Source: Carnobacterium maltaromaticum DSM 20342 (GTDB lineage Bacteria; Bacillota; Bacilli; Lactobacillales; Carnobacteriaceae). From it: a stretch of 64,000 nucleotides of DNA. Shown one piece after another: positions 1 to 9,405 of the stretch (the first letter of the stretch is position 1; the number at the start of each line of letters is the position of its first letter). A model generated the notes under the pieces. The model saw nothing but the letters and a program-made list of their open reading frames with translations. It ran no database searches and was not told where the DNA came from. The stretch lies in NCBI RefSeq assembly GCF_000744945.1, contig NZ_JQMX01000001.1, forward strand, positions 3,297,130-3,361,129, read 5' to 3'. The position numbers and the translations under genes were made by a program.

Positions 1-1230
1 AAAAGAGTCGAGGAACTTTTTCAACGCTATGAACTTGAGGCAGTAACTATTGGACATGTAACAGACGATGGCATGTATCGTTTATATCATGAAGGGAATT
101 TAGTTGCTGATTTACCTGTTGATGCTTTGGCAGAAGATGCACCAACCTATTATAAAAAGTATGAGGAGCCGGCAAGAATCCAAGCATTTAGTGCTTTAGA
201 AAAGTATCAACCAAAGACTACTAATCCAGCTGAGACATTAAAAAAACTTTTACAACAACCGACAATTGCTTCTAAACGTTCTATTTTTGAAAAGTATGAT
301 TCAATGGTGCGTACGAATACTGTTGTTGGACCAGGTAGTGATGCCGCTGTAGTGCGCATTAGAGGAACTAAAAAAGCTTTAGCTTTAACGACAGATTGTA
401 ATGCACGGTACCTCTATTTAAATCCTGAAAAAGGCGGACAAATTGCAGTTGCGGAAGCAGCTCGAAATATTGTTTGTAGTGGTGGTAAACCATTAGCGAT
501 AACGGATTGTTTGAATTATGGGAATCCAGATAAGCCAGAAATTTTTTGGGAACTATGGACCTCAGCTGATGGTATTGCAAAAGCCTGTGAAGTCCTGGAT
601 ACTCCGGTTATCTCCGGTAATGTTTCTTTGTACAATGAATTTAATGGCCAAGCCATTTACCCTACTCCGATGATTGGTATGGTTGGTTTAATTGAAGATT
701 TAGCACATGTTACAACACAAGAATTTAAGCAAGCAGGGGATCATATTTTTGTAGTGGGAACAACAAAAGCTGATTTTAATGGTTCTGAATTACAAAAAAT
801 GGAGCTAGGTCGCATAGAAGGTAAATTAATGGATTTTGATTTAGTAGTTGAAAAGGCGCATCAAGATAAAGTTTTAGCAGCAATCAAAGCTGGTTTAGTT
901 ACTAGTGCTCATGATTTAGCTGAAGGTGGTTTGGCTGTAGCTTTAGCAGAATCCGCTTTTGGAAATGACTTAGGTATCGAAGTGGCAGTTGATATGCCAT
1001 TAAACTGGTTATTTAGCGAGACACAATCTCGTTATGTAATTTCAGTCAAAACTGAAAAAACATCTGCATTTAAACAACTTTTTGATGATGCTGCAACAGA
1101 AATTGGAAAAGTAACAAATGACGGAAAGTTTAATTTGACTGCGAAAGATGGAAATTTACAATTAGAAACGAAGCAACTAAGAGAATTATGGGAGGATGCG
1201 ATTCCGTGCTTACTGAAGTCAGAAGTTTAA
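1..1230 (+). CDS. purL: Phosphoribosylformylglycinamidine synthase II, C-terminal part (5' end outside window)
   Basis: This is the ATP-dependent large subunit of FGAM synthase, which converts FGAR plus glutamine-derived ammonia to FGAM in cytosolic purine synthesis. The frame is open from base 1, so the gene begins upstream. The visible part is the second half of the enzyme: a stretch with DCLNYGNP and GNVSLYNE, followed by a second AIRS-like C-terminal domain with [16 protein letters not shown], both typical of PurL. It overlaps the start of purF by 25 bases, which indicates translational coupling in a purL-F-M-N-H operon. Family assignment is secure; only the N-terminus is missing from view. 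Confidence 0.95.
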   Translation, partial: KRVEELFQRYELEAVTIGHVTDDGMYRLYHEGNLVADLPVDALAEDAPTYYKKYEEPARIQAFSALEKYQPKTTNPAETLKKLLQQPTIASKRSIFEKYDSMVRTNTVVGPGSDAAVVRIRGTKKALALTTDCNARYLYLNPEKGGQIAVAEAARNIVCSGGKPLAITDCLNYGNPDKPEIFWELWTSADGIAKACEVLDTPVISGNVSLYNEFNGQAIYPTPMIGMVGLIEDLAHVTTQEFKQAGDHIFVVGTTKADFNGSELQKMELGRIEGKLMDFDLVVEKAHQDKVLAAIKAGLVTSAHDLAEGGLAVALAESAFGNDLGIEVAVDMPLNWLFSETQSRYVISVKTEKTSAFKQLFDDAATEIGKVTNDGKFNLTAKDGNLQLETKQLRELWEDAIPCLLKSEV

Positions 1231-2651
1231 ATGAAGAATGTGGCGTTTTTGGTGTTTGGGGACATCACGATGCAGCTAGATTGAGTTATTTTGGTCTTCA
1301 TAGTTTGCAACATCGGGGACAAGAAGGAGCCGGCATCGTTGCCAATCAAGCTGGAAAATTAAAAGGCCATCGAAATGTTGGATTAATTGCAGAGGTTTTT
1401 AAGGATGAGGCTGATTTGCAACGTCTAGAAGGGCATGCTGCGATTGGACATGTTCGTTATGGAACAGCCGGAAGCGATGGAATCAATAATATTCAACCCT
1501 TTCTCTTTAAATTTTATGATGAAGAGATGGCTTTAGCGCATAATGGCAATTTAATTAATGCTAAAAGTTTACGTTTTGAATTGGAACGTGAAGGAGCTAT
1601 TTTTCATTCTAATTCAGATACAGAAGTGTTAATGCATTTGATTAGACGAAGTAAAGAAGCCACTTTTTTAGATAAGTTGAAAGAAAGTTTAAACACTGTA
1701 AAAGGCGGATTTGCCTATTTAATTTTAACACCAGAAGCACTAATTGGAGCTTTAGATCCCAATGGTTTTAGACCGTTATCGATTGGCCAAATGCAGAATG
1801 GAGCCTATATTTTAGCCAGTGAAACCTGTGCAATTGATGTAGTTGGAGCCAAGTTTGTTCGTCAGGTAATGCCTGGTGAAATTGTCATTATTGATGACTC
1901 GGGGTATCGAATTGAAACATATACAGATGAAACGACTATGTCAATTTGTTCGATGGAATATATTTATTTTGCGAGACCGGATTCAGATATTGCTGGGGTA
2001 AATGTTCATACAGCTCGTAAAAATATGGGACGTCGCCTAGCTGAGGAAGCGCCAATTGAGGCGGATATTGTGATTGGCGTGCCAAATTCATCTTTGTCAG
2101 CAGCCAGTGGTTATGCAGAAATGAGTGGTATTCCTTATGAAATGGGCTTAGTTAAAAATCAATATATTGCTCGTACGTTTATTCAACCGACGCAAGAATT
2201 GAGAGAGCAAGGTGTCAGAATGAAGCTTTCCGCAGTTCGTGGTGTTGTTGCAGGCAAAAAAGTTGTGATGGTGGATGACTCAATTGTTCGTGGGACAACG
2301 AGTCGCCGAATTGTAAAATTATTAAAAGAAGCTGGTGCTGCTGAAGTTCATGTAAGAATTGCTTCGCCACCGCTGCGTTATCCGTGTTTCTATGGGATTG
2401 ATATTCAAACAAGACAAGAGTTGATTGCAGCCAATCATTCGGTTTCTGAAATTGAAACACTGATTGGGGCAGATAGTTTAGCATATTTGAGCCAGGATGG
2501 GCTAATTGACTCGATTGGTTTAAATTATGATGCTCCCTATACTGGATTATGTATGGCGTATTTCAATGGTGATTTTCCAACGTCTTTATATGATTATGAA
2601 GCTGAATATTTAGCTTCTTTAGAAGAGGAACCAGCAATAACTAAAATCTAA
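1206..2651 (+). CDS. purF: Amidophosphoribosyltransferase
   Basis: PurF carries out the first committed step of purine synthesis, making phosphoribosylamine from PRPP and glutamine. I chose the GTG at 1206 over the ATG at 1188. It has GGGAGG about 11 bases upstream, and it gives a short propeptide ending NEE before Cys12, the layout of the Bacillus enzyme whose mature N-terminal cysteine is the glutaminase nucleophile. An N-terminal Ntn-hydrolase domain (CGVFG, HNGNL) is followed by a phosphoribosyltransferase domain with the PRPP loop [14 protein letters not shown]. Cysteines in the C-terminal half (for example CSMEYIYF and PCFYGI) fit an Fe-S type PurF. The product is 481 aa. Confidence 0.95.
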   Translation: MLTEVRSLNEECGVFGVWGHHDAARLSYFGLHSLQHRGQEGAGIVANQAGKLKGHRNVGLIAEVFKDEADLQRLEGHAAIGHVRYGTAGSDGINNIQPFLFKFYDEEMALAHNGNLINAKSLRFELEREGAIFHSNSDTEVLMHLIRRSKEATFLDKLKESLNTVKGGFAYLILTPEALIGALDPNGFRPLSIGQMQNGAYILASETCAIDVVGAKFVRQVMPGEIVIIDDSGYRIETYTDETTMSICSMEYIYFARPDSDIAGVNVHTARKNMGRRLAEEAPIEADIVIGVPNSSLSAASGYAEMSGIPYEMGLVKNQYIARTFIQPTQELREQGVRMKLSAVRGVVAGKKVVMVDDSIVRGTTSRRIVKLLKEAGAAEVHVRIASPPLRYPCFYGIDIQTRQELIAANHSVSEIETLIGADSLAYLSQDGLIDSIGLNYDAPYTGLCMAYFNGDFPTSLYDYEAEYLASLEEEPAITKI

Positions 2652-2677
2652 AAGAACAGGTGGAGGGATTCCTAAAA

Positions 2678-3721
2678 ATGACAAATGCATATGCAAAAGC
2701 AGGTGTAGATGTAGCAGCAGGATATGAAACTGTTGAACGAATTAAAAAGCACGTGAAACGAACAGAACGTCTGGGTGTAATGGGTGCTCTGGGTGGTTTT
2801 GGAGGTTGCTTTGATTTATCTATTACAGGTGTAAAAGAACCAGTTTTGGTTTCTGGAACAGATGGTGTCGGAACAAAATTGATGATTGCTATTGCTATGA
2901 ATCAACATCAGACGATTGGAATCGATTGTGTGGCAATGTGCGTCAACGATATTATCGCGCAAGGAGCAGAGCCACTTTATTTTTTAGATTATATTGCAAC
3001 AGGAAAAAATAAGCCAGCTAGATTGGAACAAGTTGTCGCTGGTGTCGCTGAGGGATGTATTGAAGCAGGAGCCGCTTTAATTGGTGGAGAAACGGCTGAG
3101 ATGCCAGGAATGTATGAGGAAGATGACTATGATTTAGCTGGTTTTGCGGTAGGGGTCGTGGAGAAAAAGAATTTATTAAATTCAAATGATATTCAAGCAG
3201 GAGATTGTTTGATTGGATTGGCTTCAAGTGGTATTCATTCCAATGGATACTCATTAGTTCGAAAAATATTCTTCCAACAAAACAACTTCACTTATGACAG
3301 TCAGCTCGCTGAAATTTCTGGTAAATCCTTAGGTTCAGAGCTTTTAACTCCAACTAAAATTTATGTAAAACCCTTGTTAAAAGCACTTCAAGCTGATTTA
3401 GTCCATGGCATTTCGCATATTACTGGTGGCGGATTTGTCGAGAATATTCCGCGGATGTTGCCAGAGCATTTAGCTGCTGAAATCCAGTTAGGCACTTGGG
3501 AAGTGTTGCCAATATTTAAAGCTTTAGAAAAATATGGGCAAGTTCCAACTACTGAAATGTATGAAATTTTTAATATGGGAATTGGAATGGTTGTAGCTGT
3601 TTCGGCAGAAAACGTAGATGAAGCGTTGGCTTTATTTCATGAAGCTGGAGAAGGAGCATCTGTGATTGGGAAGGTTACGGAAAAACAAGAAGAGTCTATC
3701 ATTTTTAAAGCTGAGGTGTAG
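2678..3721 (+). CDS. purM: Phosphoribosylformylglycinamidine cyclo-ligase (AIR synthetase)
   Basis: PurM closes the imidazole ring of AIR using ATP. The start at 2678 ([17 protein letters not shown]) is preferred to the ATG at 2660, because GGTGGAGGG lies just upstream and the N-terminus then lines up with known PurM proteins. Typical motifs are SGTDGVGTK, the GGETAEMPG loop and [10 protein letters not shown]. The length of 347 aa is normal for the family. The gene sits 26 bases after purF and 2 bases before purN in the same operon. Confidence 0.95.
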   Translation: MTNAYAKAGVDVAAGYETVERIKKHVKRTERLGVMGALGGFGGCFDLSITGVKEPVLVSGTDGVGTKLMIAIAMNQHQTIGIDCVAMCVNDIIAQGAEPLYFLDYIATGKNKPARLEQVVAGVAEGCIEAGAALIGGETAEMPGMYEEDDYDLAGFAVGVVEKKNLLNSNDIQAGDCLIGLASSGIHSNGYSLVRKIFFQQNNFTYDSQLAEISGKSLGSELLTPTKIYVKPLLKALQADLVHGISHITGGGFVENIPRMLPEHLAAEIQLGTWEVLPIFKALEKYGQVPTTEMYEIFNMGIGMVVAVSAENVDEALALFHEAGEGASVIGKVTEKQEESIIFKAEV

Positions 3722-3723
3722 GA

Positions 3724-4305
3724 ATGAAAATAGCAGTCTTTGCGTCAGGGAATGGCAGTAATTTTGAAGCGATTGCGAATCAGATTCGAGCAGAAAATAA
3801 TGAAGCAGAACTGGTCCTTTTATTTTGTGATAGAAAGCAAGCATTTGTTATAGAACGAAGTCGCCAATTAGGCATACCCAGTTATTCATTTAGTCCAGCT
3901 GATTTTACTAGTAAAACCGAATACGAAGAAGCTATTTTGGCTCTTTTACAAGAAAATCAAATTGAGTTAATTGTTTTAGCAGGTTATATGCGTTTAATTG
4001 GTACCACTTTGTTAATGGCTTATCAGCAGAAAATCCTGAATATCCATCCAGCATTATTGCCTGATTTCCCCGGACTTCATGGGATTCGTGATGCATTTGA
4101 AGCCCAAGTAAGTCAAACCGGTGTAACCATTCATTTAGTAGATGATGGAGTGGATACAGGGCCGATTATAGCTCAAGAAGCTGTTTCGTTAGAAGTAGGA
4201 GAAACATTGGAATCTTTGGAGAGAAAAATTCATCAAGTTGAGCATCGTTTGTATCCAATTGTCATTCAACAGTTTATTGAAGAGTTGGAAATGAGTAAAA
4301 ACTAA
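3724..4305 (+). CDS. purN: Phosphoribosylglycinamide formyltransferase
   Basis: PurN transfers a formyl group from 10-formyl-THF to GAR. The N-terminal FASGNGSNF loop, the catalytic block ILNIHPALLPDFPGLHG (Asn and His) and the later VDDGVDTGPII with its Asp are all visible. The length of 193 aa is normal. It starts 2 bases after the purM stop, with GAGGTG as the ribosome site inside the end of purM, so the two genes are translationally coupled. Confidence 0.95.
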   Translation: MKIAVFASGNGSNFEAIANQIRAENNEAELVLLFCDRKQAFVIERSRQLGIPSYSFSPADFTSKTEYEEAILALLQENQIELIVLAGYMRLIGTTLLMAYQQKILNIHPALLPDFPGLHGIRDAFEAQVSQTGVTIHLVDDGVDTGPIIAQEAVSLEVGETLESLERKIHQVEHRLYPIVIQQFIEELEMSKN

Positions 4306-4331
4306 TTTAAATGAAATGGGAGCGTTGTGAC

Positions 4332-5867
4332 ATGAAAAGAGCACTAATTAGTGTTTCAGATAAAAATGGGATTGTAGAATTTGCGAAAGCCTTGATTGAG
4401 AATGATATTGAGATTATTTCAACAGGTGGAACTAAAAAAGTTTTAGAAGAGGCTGGTATTCACACAAAAAGTATCGAAGAGATTACTGGTTTCCCCGAAA
4501 TGTTAGACGGTCGAGTGAAGACTTTGCATCCTTTAATTCACGGTGGGTTATTAGGACGAAGAGATTTAGCTAGCCATTTAGAAGCGATGAAAGAACACAA
4601 TATTCAACCCATTGATTATGTATGTGTCAATCTTTATCCATTTAAAGAAACAATTATGAAAGCTGATGTTACAACGGCAGAAGCGATTGAAAACATTGAT
4701 ATTGGCGGGCCAAGTATGTTACGTAGTGCAGCAAAAAACTATGCAGCAGTAACGGTTGTTGTAGACCCTTTAGATTATCCAGTTGTCATCGAGGAAATTC
4801 AAAAGGAGGGCGAAACCACCTTAAAAACGCGAGAAAAATTAGCGGCGAAAGTCTTTAGACATACTGCTAGCTATGACGCGTTAATAGCTGGATTTTTAAC
4901 GAATTTAGTTGGAGAAACAGAGCCAGAAAAAGTTACATTAACCTATGATCGCCAACAAGGTTTACGTTATGGTGAAAATAGTCATCAAGAAGCTAGTTTT
5001 TATAAAGAACCATTAACTGTTGACTTTTCAATTACGAATGCTAAACAAATTCATGGTAAAGAACTTTCTTATAATAATATCAAAGATGCAGATGCGGCTA
5101 TTCGCATAGCGAGAGAATTTTCTGAGCCAGTTACAGTTGCAGTGAAGCATATGAATCCTTGTGGTGTTGGGATAGGCGCAACTGTTTTTGAAGCGTTCCA
5201 GCGCGCTTACGAAGCCGATTCAGTTTCAATATTTGGTGGAATTATTGTATTAAATCGAGAAGTTGATTTAGTAACTGCAGAAAAGTTACATGGTATTTTC
5301 TTAGAAATTATTCTGGCACCAAGTTTTTCTGAAGAAGCACTTGCTTTATTAACTAAAAAGAAAAATTTACGTTTAATGACCTTAAATTTCGATCAAGCAG
5401 CAGTTAAAGGCAAAGAAATGACAAGTGTCTTAGGCGGCTTATTAATTCAAGATCAAGATTTATTGAGTCCAACAGAAACGCCAAAATGGCAAGTTGTCAC
5501 TGAACGCCAACCAACAAAAGAAGAATTAAAAGCGATGGAATTTGCTTGGAAAGTTATGAAACACGTCAAAAGTAATGGAATTGTAATTGCTAATGACCAA
5601 CATACATTAGGGATTGGTGCTGGACAAATGAATCGTGTTGGTTCTGTAAAAATTGCTTTAGAACAAGCTGCTGGTCAATTAGATGGAGCCGTTCTTGCTA
5701 GCGATGCCTTTTTCCCAATGAGTGACAGTGTGGAGTATGCAGCAAGCCAAGGAATCAAAGCGATTATCCAACCAGGAGGAAGCATCAAGGATCAAGAGTC
5801 TATTGATGCAGCCAATGAATCTGGCATGACAATGATTTTTACCAAAACTAGACATTTTAGACATTAA
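4332..5867 (+). CDS. purH: Bifunctional AICAR transformylase / IMP cyclohydrolase
   Basis: PurH performs the last two steps to IMP. The start at 4332 ([18 protein letters not shown]) is favoured over the ATG at 4311, since GGGAG lies between the two and the N-terminus then matches the family. The N-terminal MGS-like cyclohydrolase domain has STGGTKK and GRVKTLHP. The transformylase half has LRYGENSHQ, the KHMNPCG catalytic Lys-His region and SDAFFPMSD. The length is 511 aa. It is the last gene before an intergenic hairpin that separates it from purD. Confidence 0.95.
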   Translation: MKRALISVSDKNGIVEFAKALIENDIEIISTGGTKKVLEEAGIHTKSIEEITGFPEMLDGRVKTLHPLIHGGLLGRRDLASHLEAMKEHNIQPIDYVCVNLYPFKETIMKADVTTAEAIENIDIGGPSMLRSAAKNYAAVTVVVDPLDYPVVIEEIQKEGETTLKTREKLAAKVFRHTASYDALIAGFLTNLVGETEPEKVTLTYDRQQGLRYGENSHQEASFYKEPLTVDFSITNAKQIHGKELSYNNIKDADAAIRIAREFSEPVTVAVKHMNPCGVGIGATVFEAFQRAYEADSVSIFGGIIVLNREVDLVTAEKLHGIFLEIILAPSFSEEALALLTKKKNLRLMTLNFDQAAVKGKEMTSVLGGLLIQDQDLLSPTETPKWQVVTERQPTKEELKAMEFAWKVMKHVKSNGIVIANDQHTLGIGAGQMNRVGSVKIALEQAAGQLDGAVLASDAFFPMSDSVEYAASQGIKAIIQPGGSIKDQESIDAANESGMTMIFTKTRHFRH

Positions 5868-5919
5868 AAAGGTGTGGAAAAAGCTGTTCTGTAAAAAAGA
5901 AATAAAGATTCATAAATTA

Positions 5920-5951
5920 AAGGACTGAGGAATGATTCCCCAGTCTTTTTC
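5920..5951 (+). terminator. Rho-independent terminator between purH and purD
   Basis: The stem GACTG-GGAA / TTCC-CAGTC has one A-C mismatch and is followed directly by a T run. It lies 55 bases after the purH stop and 55 bases before purD, so it should reduce read-through into purD or serve as an attenuation point. Confidence 0.75.
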
Positions 5952-6005
5952 TATTTTGAATAAATGTAGTTAAAATTTTTAGTTACAAAGGAGTGCGTTA
6001 AATAA

Positions 6006-7277
6006 ATGGATATTTTAGTAATTGGCAGTGGTGGTAGAGAACATGTGATTTGTAAAAAAATTAGTGAGAGTCCATTGGTAGAAAATGTTTATTGTGCAAA
6101 AGGGAATGCCGGTATGACAATTGATGGGATTCAATTGGTTGATATTAAGGAAGATAATCATGATGGTTTAATTGAATTTGCTAAAGAAAAACAAATAACA
6201 TGGACTTTTGTTGGACCGGAAGTTCCACTTTTAAATGGTATTGTAGATGATTTTGAAGCAGCGGGTTTAAAAATATTTGGTCCGCGTAAAAATGCAGCTT
6301 TAATTGAGGGCTCAAAGAATTTTGCTAAAGAAATTATGATGACTTATGCTATTCCAACAGCTTACTATGAAACTTTTACAGAATATGAGCAGGCTTTAGC
6401 TTATGTAACTAAACATGGTACCCCGATTGTTATTAAAGCCGATGGGTTGGCAGCTGGGAAAGGTGTGGTTGTTGCAGAAGATTTAAATGAAGCAACGCTA
6501 GCCTTAAAAGATATGCTAATAGAGCAACGTTTTGGTACAAATTCTCAAAAAGTAGTAATTGAAGAATATTTGTCAGGTGAGGAATTTTCATTGTTAGCTT
6601 TTGTAAAAAATGATAAGGTATACCCAATGGTTATTTCTCAAGATCATAAGCGTGCTTATGAAGGTGACGAAGGACCAAACACTGGCGGCATGGGTGCCTA
6701 TACTCCAGTGCCACAGATTTCAGAGTCTATTGTAAATGAAGCGATAGAAACAATTTTAAAACCAGCAGCAATTGGGCTTCTTAAAGAAGGACGACCTTTT
6801 ACTGGCATTTTATATGCTGGAATTATTGCAACAGAATCTGGGCCAAAAGCGATTGAGTTTAATGCTCGTTTTGGCGATCCAGAAACTCAAGTTGTTTTAA
6901 ATCGTTTAACTAGCGATTTTGCGCTTATTATAGATGATCTATTAGAAGGGCGTGAACCAAAAATAAGTTGGAAAACAACTGGTTTTGAAATCGGTGTTGT
7001 CGTTGCTGCAGATGGTTATCCAACTAGTTACACAACGGATATTCCTTTACCAGATTTTACTCAGTTTAAAGATGTTAAAGTTTATACAGCTGGGGTAAAG
7101 GAAAAAGGTGGACACCTAGTTTCGGATGGCGGACGAATTTACTTAGTCTCAGCTAGCGGAAATACATTAGAAGAAGCGCGAGAAAAGGTTTATTCAAATC
7201 TAGAACAAGCAGAGACTGATCAAACTTTTTATCGAATGGATATTGGCAGTAAGGCAATAAACATGCACCCATTTTAA
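6006..7277 (+). CDS. purD: Phosphoribosylamine--glycine ligase
   Basis: PurD joins glycine to phosphoribosylamine with ATP to give GAR. The N-terminus MDILVIGSGGREH is the hallmark of the family. An ATP-grasp core follows, with VIKADGLAAGKGV, the EEYLSGEEFSLLAF strand and FNARFGDPETQ for metal binding. The length of 423 aa is typical. An AAAGGAG ribosome site lies upstream. Although it belongs to the pathway of the preceding genes, a terminator separates it from purH. I see no strong promoter in the short gap, so it may depend on read-through or on a weak promoter of its own. Confidence 0.95.
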   Translation: MDILVIGSGGREHVICKKISESPLVENVYCAKGNAGMTIDGIQLVDIKEDNHDGLIEFAKEKQITWTFVGPEVPLLNGIVDDFEAAGLKIFGPRKNAALIEGSKNFAKEIMMTYAIPTAYYETFTEYEQALAYVTKHGTPIVIKADGLAAGKGVVVAEDLNEATLALKDMLIEQRFGTNSQKVVIEEYLSGEEFSLLAFVKNDKVYPMVISQDHKRAYEGDEGPNTGGMGAYTPVPQISESIVNEAIETILKPAAIGLLKEGRPFTGILYAGIIATESGPKAIEFNARFGDPETQVVLNRLTSDFALIIDDLLEGREPKISWKTTGFEIGVVVAADGYPTSYTTDIPLPDFTQFKDVKVYTAGVKEKGGHLVSDGGRIYLVSASGNTLEEAREKVYSNLEQAETDQTFYRMDIGSKAINMHPF

Positions 7278-7302
7278 GCTGGAAAAGTAGGTGAGCAGAT
7301 TT

Positions 7303-7953
7303 ATGGAACGTGGGAATAATTTAGAAACGGTGGCTTATTTAACAATTAAAGAAAAAATAATTACAAAAGAGTGGCCACCGCAAGCCCATTTAACTGAAGT
7401 AAAAACAGCAAAGTTATTAGGTATTAGTAGAACACCGGTTAGAAAAGCATTTTTTAAGTTAGAATCGGAAGGCTATTTAATGATAGAAGCTCATAAAGGA
7501 GCTAAAATACTAGAACAGAAAATTGATGTAAGAGGCTATTTGGAACGCCTTGAGTTTTTAGAACTACTTTTTGTTCAACAAATCCATTTTATTGAATTAA
7601 AAGAAATTCAGCTTGATTTTTCTAAATTAGACGCAAGTTTAAATGAATTATTTCAGCTTGTTGAGCTAAATGATCCAGAGGTTTATCAAGGTAAAGAGCG
7701 TGATCTCCTAAAAGACTTTTTAGGTTACGGCCGAAATCAATTTAAAACGGCACTAGTCATTGATACATTACGCAATTTACATTTACAAAAAAATCATGAG
7801 ATTGAAACCTTGATGAAACGAACGTTAGCAAAAAAATTACAACATTACTCAAAGACGTTAGACTTACTACGAAAAAAAGAGTATGGGCTTGCTAGGAAAC
7901 AAGTGAGGATCATGATTAATCAGTTGATGCTAAGTGCAGTGACAGAAGAATAA
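7303..7953 (+). CDS. GntR-family transcriptional regulator
   Basis: A 216 aa protein with an N-terminal winged helix of GntR type. The pattern LETVAYLTIKEKIITKEW..PQAHLTEVKTAKLLGISRTPVRKAFFKLESEGYL is close to the consensus, in which TPVR contacts DNA. The C-terminal part is helical and could be an FCD-like ligand domain, though I do not see its usual metal-binding histidines clearly. The ATG at 7303 is chosen because AGGTGAG lies 7 bases upstream; a GTG at 7291 is also possible. It starts 25 bases after purD, probably in the same transcript. Its ligand and targets are unknown. Confidence 0.8.
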   Translation: MERGNNLETVAYLTIKEKIITKEWPPQAHLTEVKTAKLLGISRTPVRKAFFKLESEGYLMIEAHKGAKILEQKIDVRGYLERLEFLELLFVQQIHFIELKEIQLDFSKLDASLNELFQLVELNDPEVYQGKERDLLKDFLGYGRNQFKTALVIDTLRNLHLQKNHEIETLMKRTLAKKLQHYSKTLDLLRKKEYGLARKQVRIMINQLMLSAVTEE

Positions 7954-8066
7954 ATTATAATAATACTACTTTTCTTTTAGAGAACCTTTGGATAAATCAA
8001 CTTGATAAGCAATTTTTCAAGTTGTTTACATATAGTATAAGTGAAAGGGATTTAACCTTTTAAAAA

Positions 8067-8095
8067 TTGAGGTTCATAGTGAATTAGTATATAAT
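8067..8095 (+). promoter_or_regulatory. Probable promoter of the Rpn-family gene
   Basis: TTGAGG and TATAAT are separated by 17 bases, about 70 bases before the TTG start of the next gene. This is a good vegetative sigma-A match. Confidence 0.6.
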
Positions 8096-8163
8096 GAAGA
8101 TAAGAAAATGGCGAAACTTATCTAATCTATGAACGAACAATTTGTCGTGAAGGATGTGATGTT

Positions 8164-9042
8164 TTGTCAAATCAAAAAGTAACACCTGCAAATGATATTC
8201 TCTTCAAAAAAGTATTTGGAAGTCCCAAATACCGTCATATTTTAATCGGTTTTATTAAAGATATCTTGGATATAGATGTTGAGGAAGTCACGATTGAAAA
8301 CCCTTATAACATTGATACATATTACCAAGCCTCACAAGAAAAGCAGCTATTGCAAACAGAAGTAGATGTATTAGCAAGGTTAAGCGACCAAACTTTAGTC
8401 ACAATTGAAATTCAATTACGTGCCCAGATTTATTTTAAAGAGCGAGCGCTTTATTATGCCGCAGAAAAATATATCTCTAATTATGGACAAGAGGACGTCG
8501 CAAGGTTAGAAAATAAAAAAACAGGCGCAAAATATAGTTCATTGTATCCCGTTTACGGTATCAATATTTTAGAATTTATTTTGTTCAAGGAAGATGAAAA
8601 TCCGCATCATTCCTTTACATTGTATGACAACAATCAAGAGTTGTACTTTGTGGATGAAAACAACCGCCAGTTATTCACTTTGGCATTTTTAGAATTAAAA
8701 AAACATACGAACAAAACCCAAAAGCATTTACGTTATTGGATTCAGTATTTCACAGGTGAAAAAGTAGCTGAAAGTGCGCCAAGCTATATTAAAGAAGCCT
8801 ATCAAATAGTTGATTATCAAAATCTAGAAAGGGAGGAACGAACCATGATAGATGCGGCAGAAAAGGCACGTGAAGATCTAAAAGCGACGATTATTTACGC
8901 GGAGCGAGAAGGAATCCAAAAAGGAATCCATGTAAATCAAATAGAAATAGCAGAAAATATGTTAGGAAAAAATTTTACAGTTGATTTAATTCATGAAATT
9001 ACAGGATTAGAACAAAAAACAATAAACTCTTTAAAAGTATAA
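8164..9042 (+). CDS. Rpn-family recombination-promoting nuclease / putative transposase (PD-(D/E)XK)
   Basis: A 292 aa protein starting MSNQKVTPANDILFKKVFGSPKYRHILIGFI, the typical opening of the Rpn/PDDEXK_2 family, once labelled transposases. The nuclease core is visible as TEVDVLARLSDQTLVTIEIQLR, with the acidic residue of EVDV and the E-x-Q of EIQ. The C-terminus has a helical stretch EREGIQKGIHVNQIEIAENM, typical of these proteins. It starts at TTG with AAGGATGTGATG upstream, has its own promoter and is followed by its own terminator, so it is a stand-alone unit between pur genes and pcrA. These genes often vary in presence between strains. Its biological role here is unknown. Confidence 0.8.
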   Translation: MSNQKVTPANDILFKKVFGSPKYRHILIGFIKDILDIDVEEVTIENPYNIDTYYQASQEKQLLQTEVDVLARLSDQTLVTIEIQLRAQIYFKERALYYAAEKYISNYGQEDVARLENKKTGAKYSSLYPVYGINILEFILFKEDENPHHSFTLYDNNQELYFVDENNRQLFTLAFLELKKHTNKTQKHLRYWIQYFTGEKVAESAPSYIKEAYQIVDYQNLEREERTMIDAAEKAREDLKATIIYAEREGIQKGIHVNQIEIAENMLGKNFTVDLIHEITGLEQKTINSLKV

Positions 9043-9095
9043 CGTCACTAAATAGTTGAACTAGAATTTGATAGTTACCAATTGTTCAAATATAT

Positions 9096-9129
9096 AAGGC
9101 TGAGACACCTGTTTCAGCCTTATTTTTTT
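9096..9129 (+). terminator. Terminator after the Rpn-family gene
   Basis: A perfect 8-base stem AAGGCTGA / TCAGCCTT with a 10-base loop is followed by a run of seven T. Confidence 0.85.
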
Positions 9130-9405
9130 ATGGATTTTTCATAAAAATCAGAATTCTTAATTATTGATTAAAGTTTCAACGACTCTTATTCTTTTTTTAA
9201 AGAAGTTTTTGCTTTTTTTTGCTATAATAGTGTAATGATTATAATTGAACTAGTTGTGCATAGAAAGTCCTTGACGATTTTTTATAAGGAGTTCCTTTTT
9301 TTGCAAAAGTTCGTGATGTAGATACATTTTTTCGATGCTACTACACATACAAATAAAAGAACTAGTATTCGGTAATAGAGGATGAAACTGAGAGGATGTT
9401 AGAAG
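9130..9405 (+). promoter_or_regulatory. Promoter region and long untranslated leader of pcrA
   Basis: No coding region is seen here. TATAAT at 9223-9228 is a convincing -10 box, although no clear -35 lies at the right distance. If used, the pcrA mRNA would have a leader of about 170 bases. In it ACTAGTT near 9250 can pair with AACTAGT near 9360, so a structured leader is possible. Confidence 0.4.
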
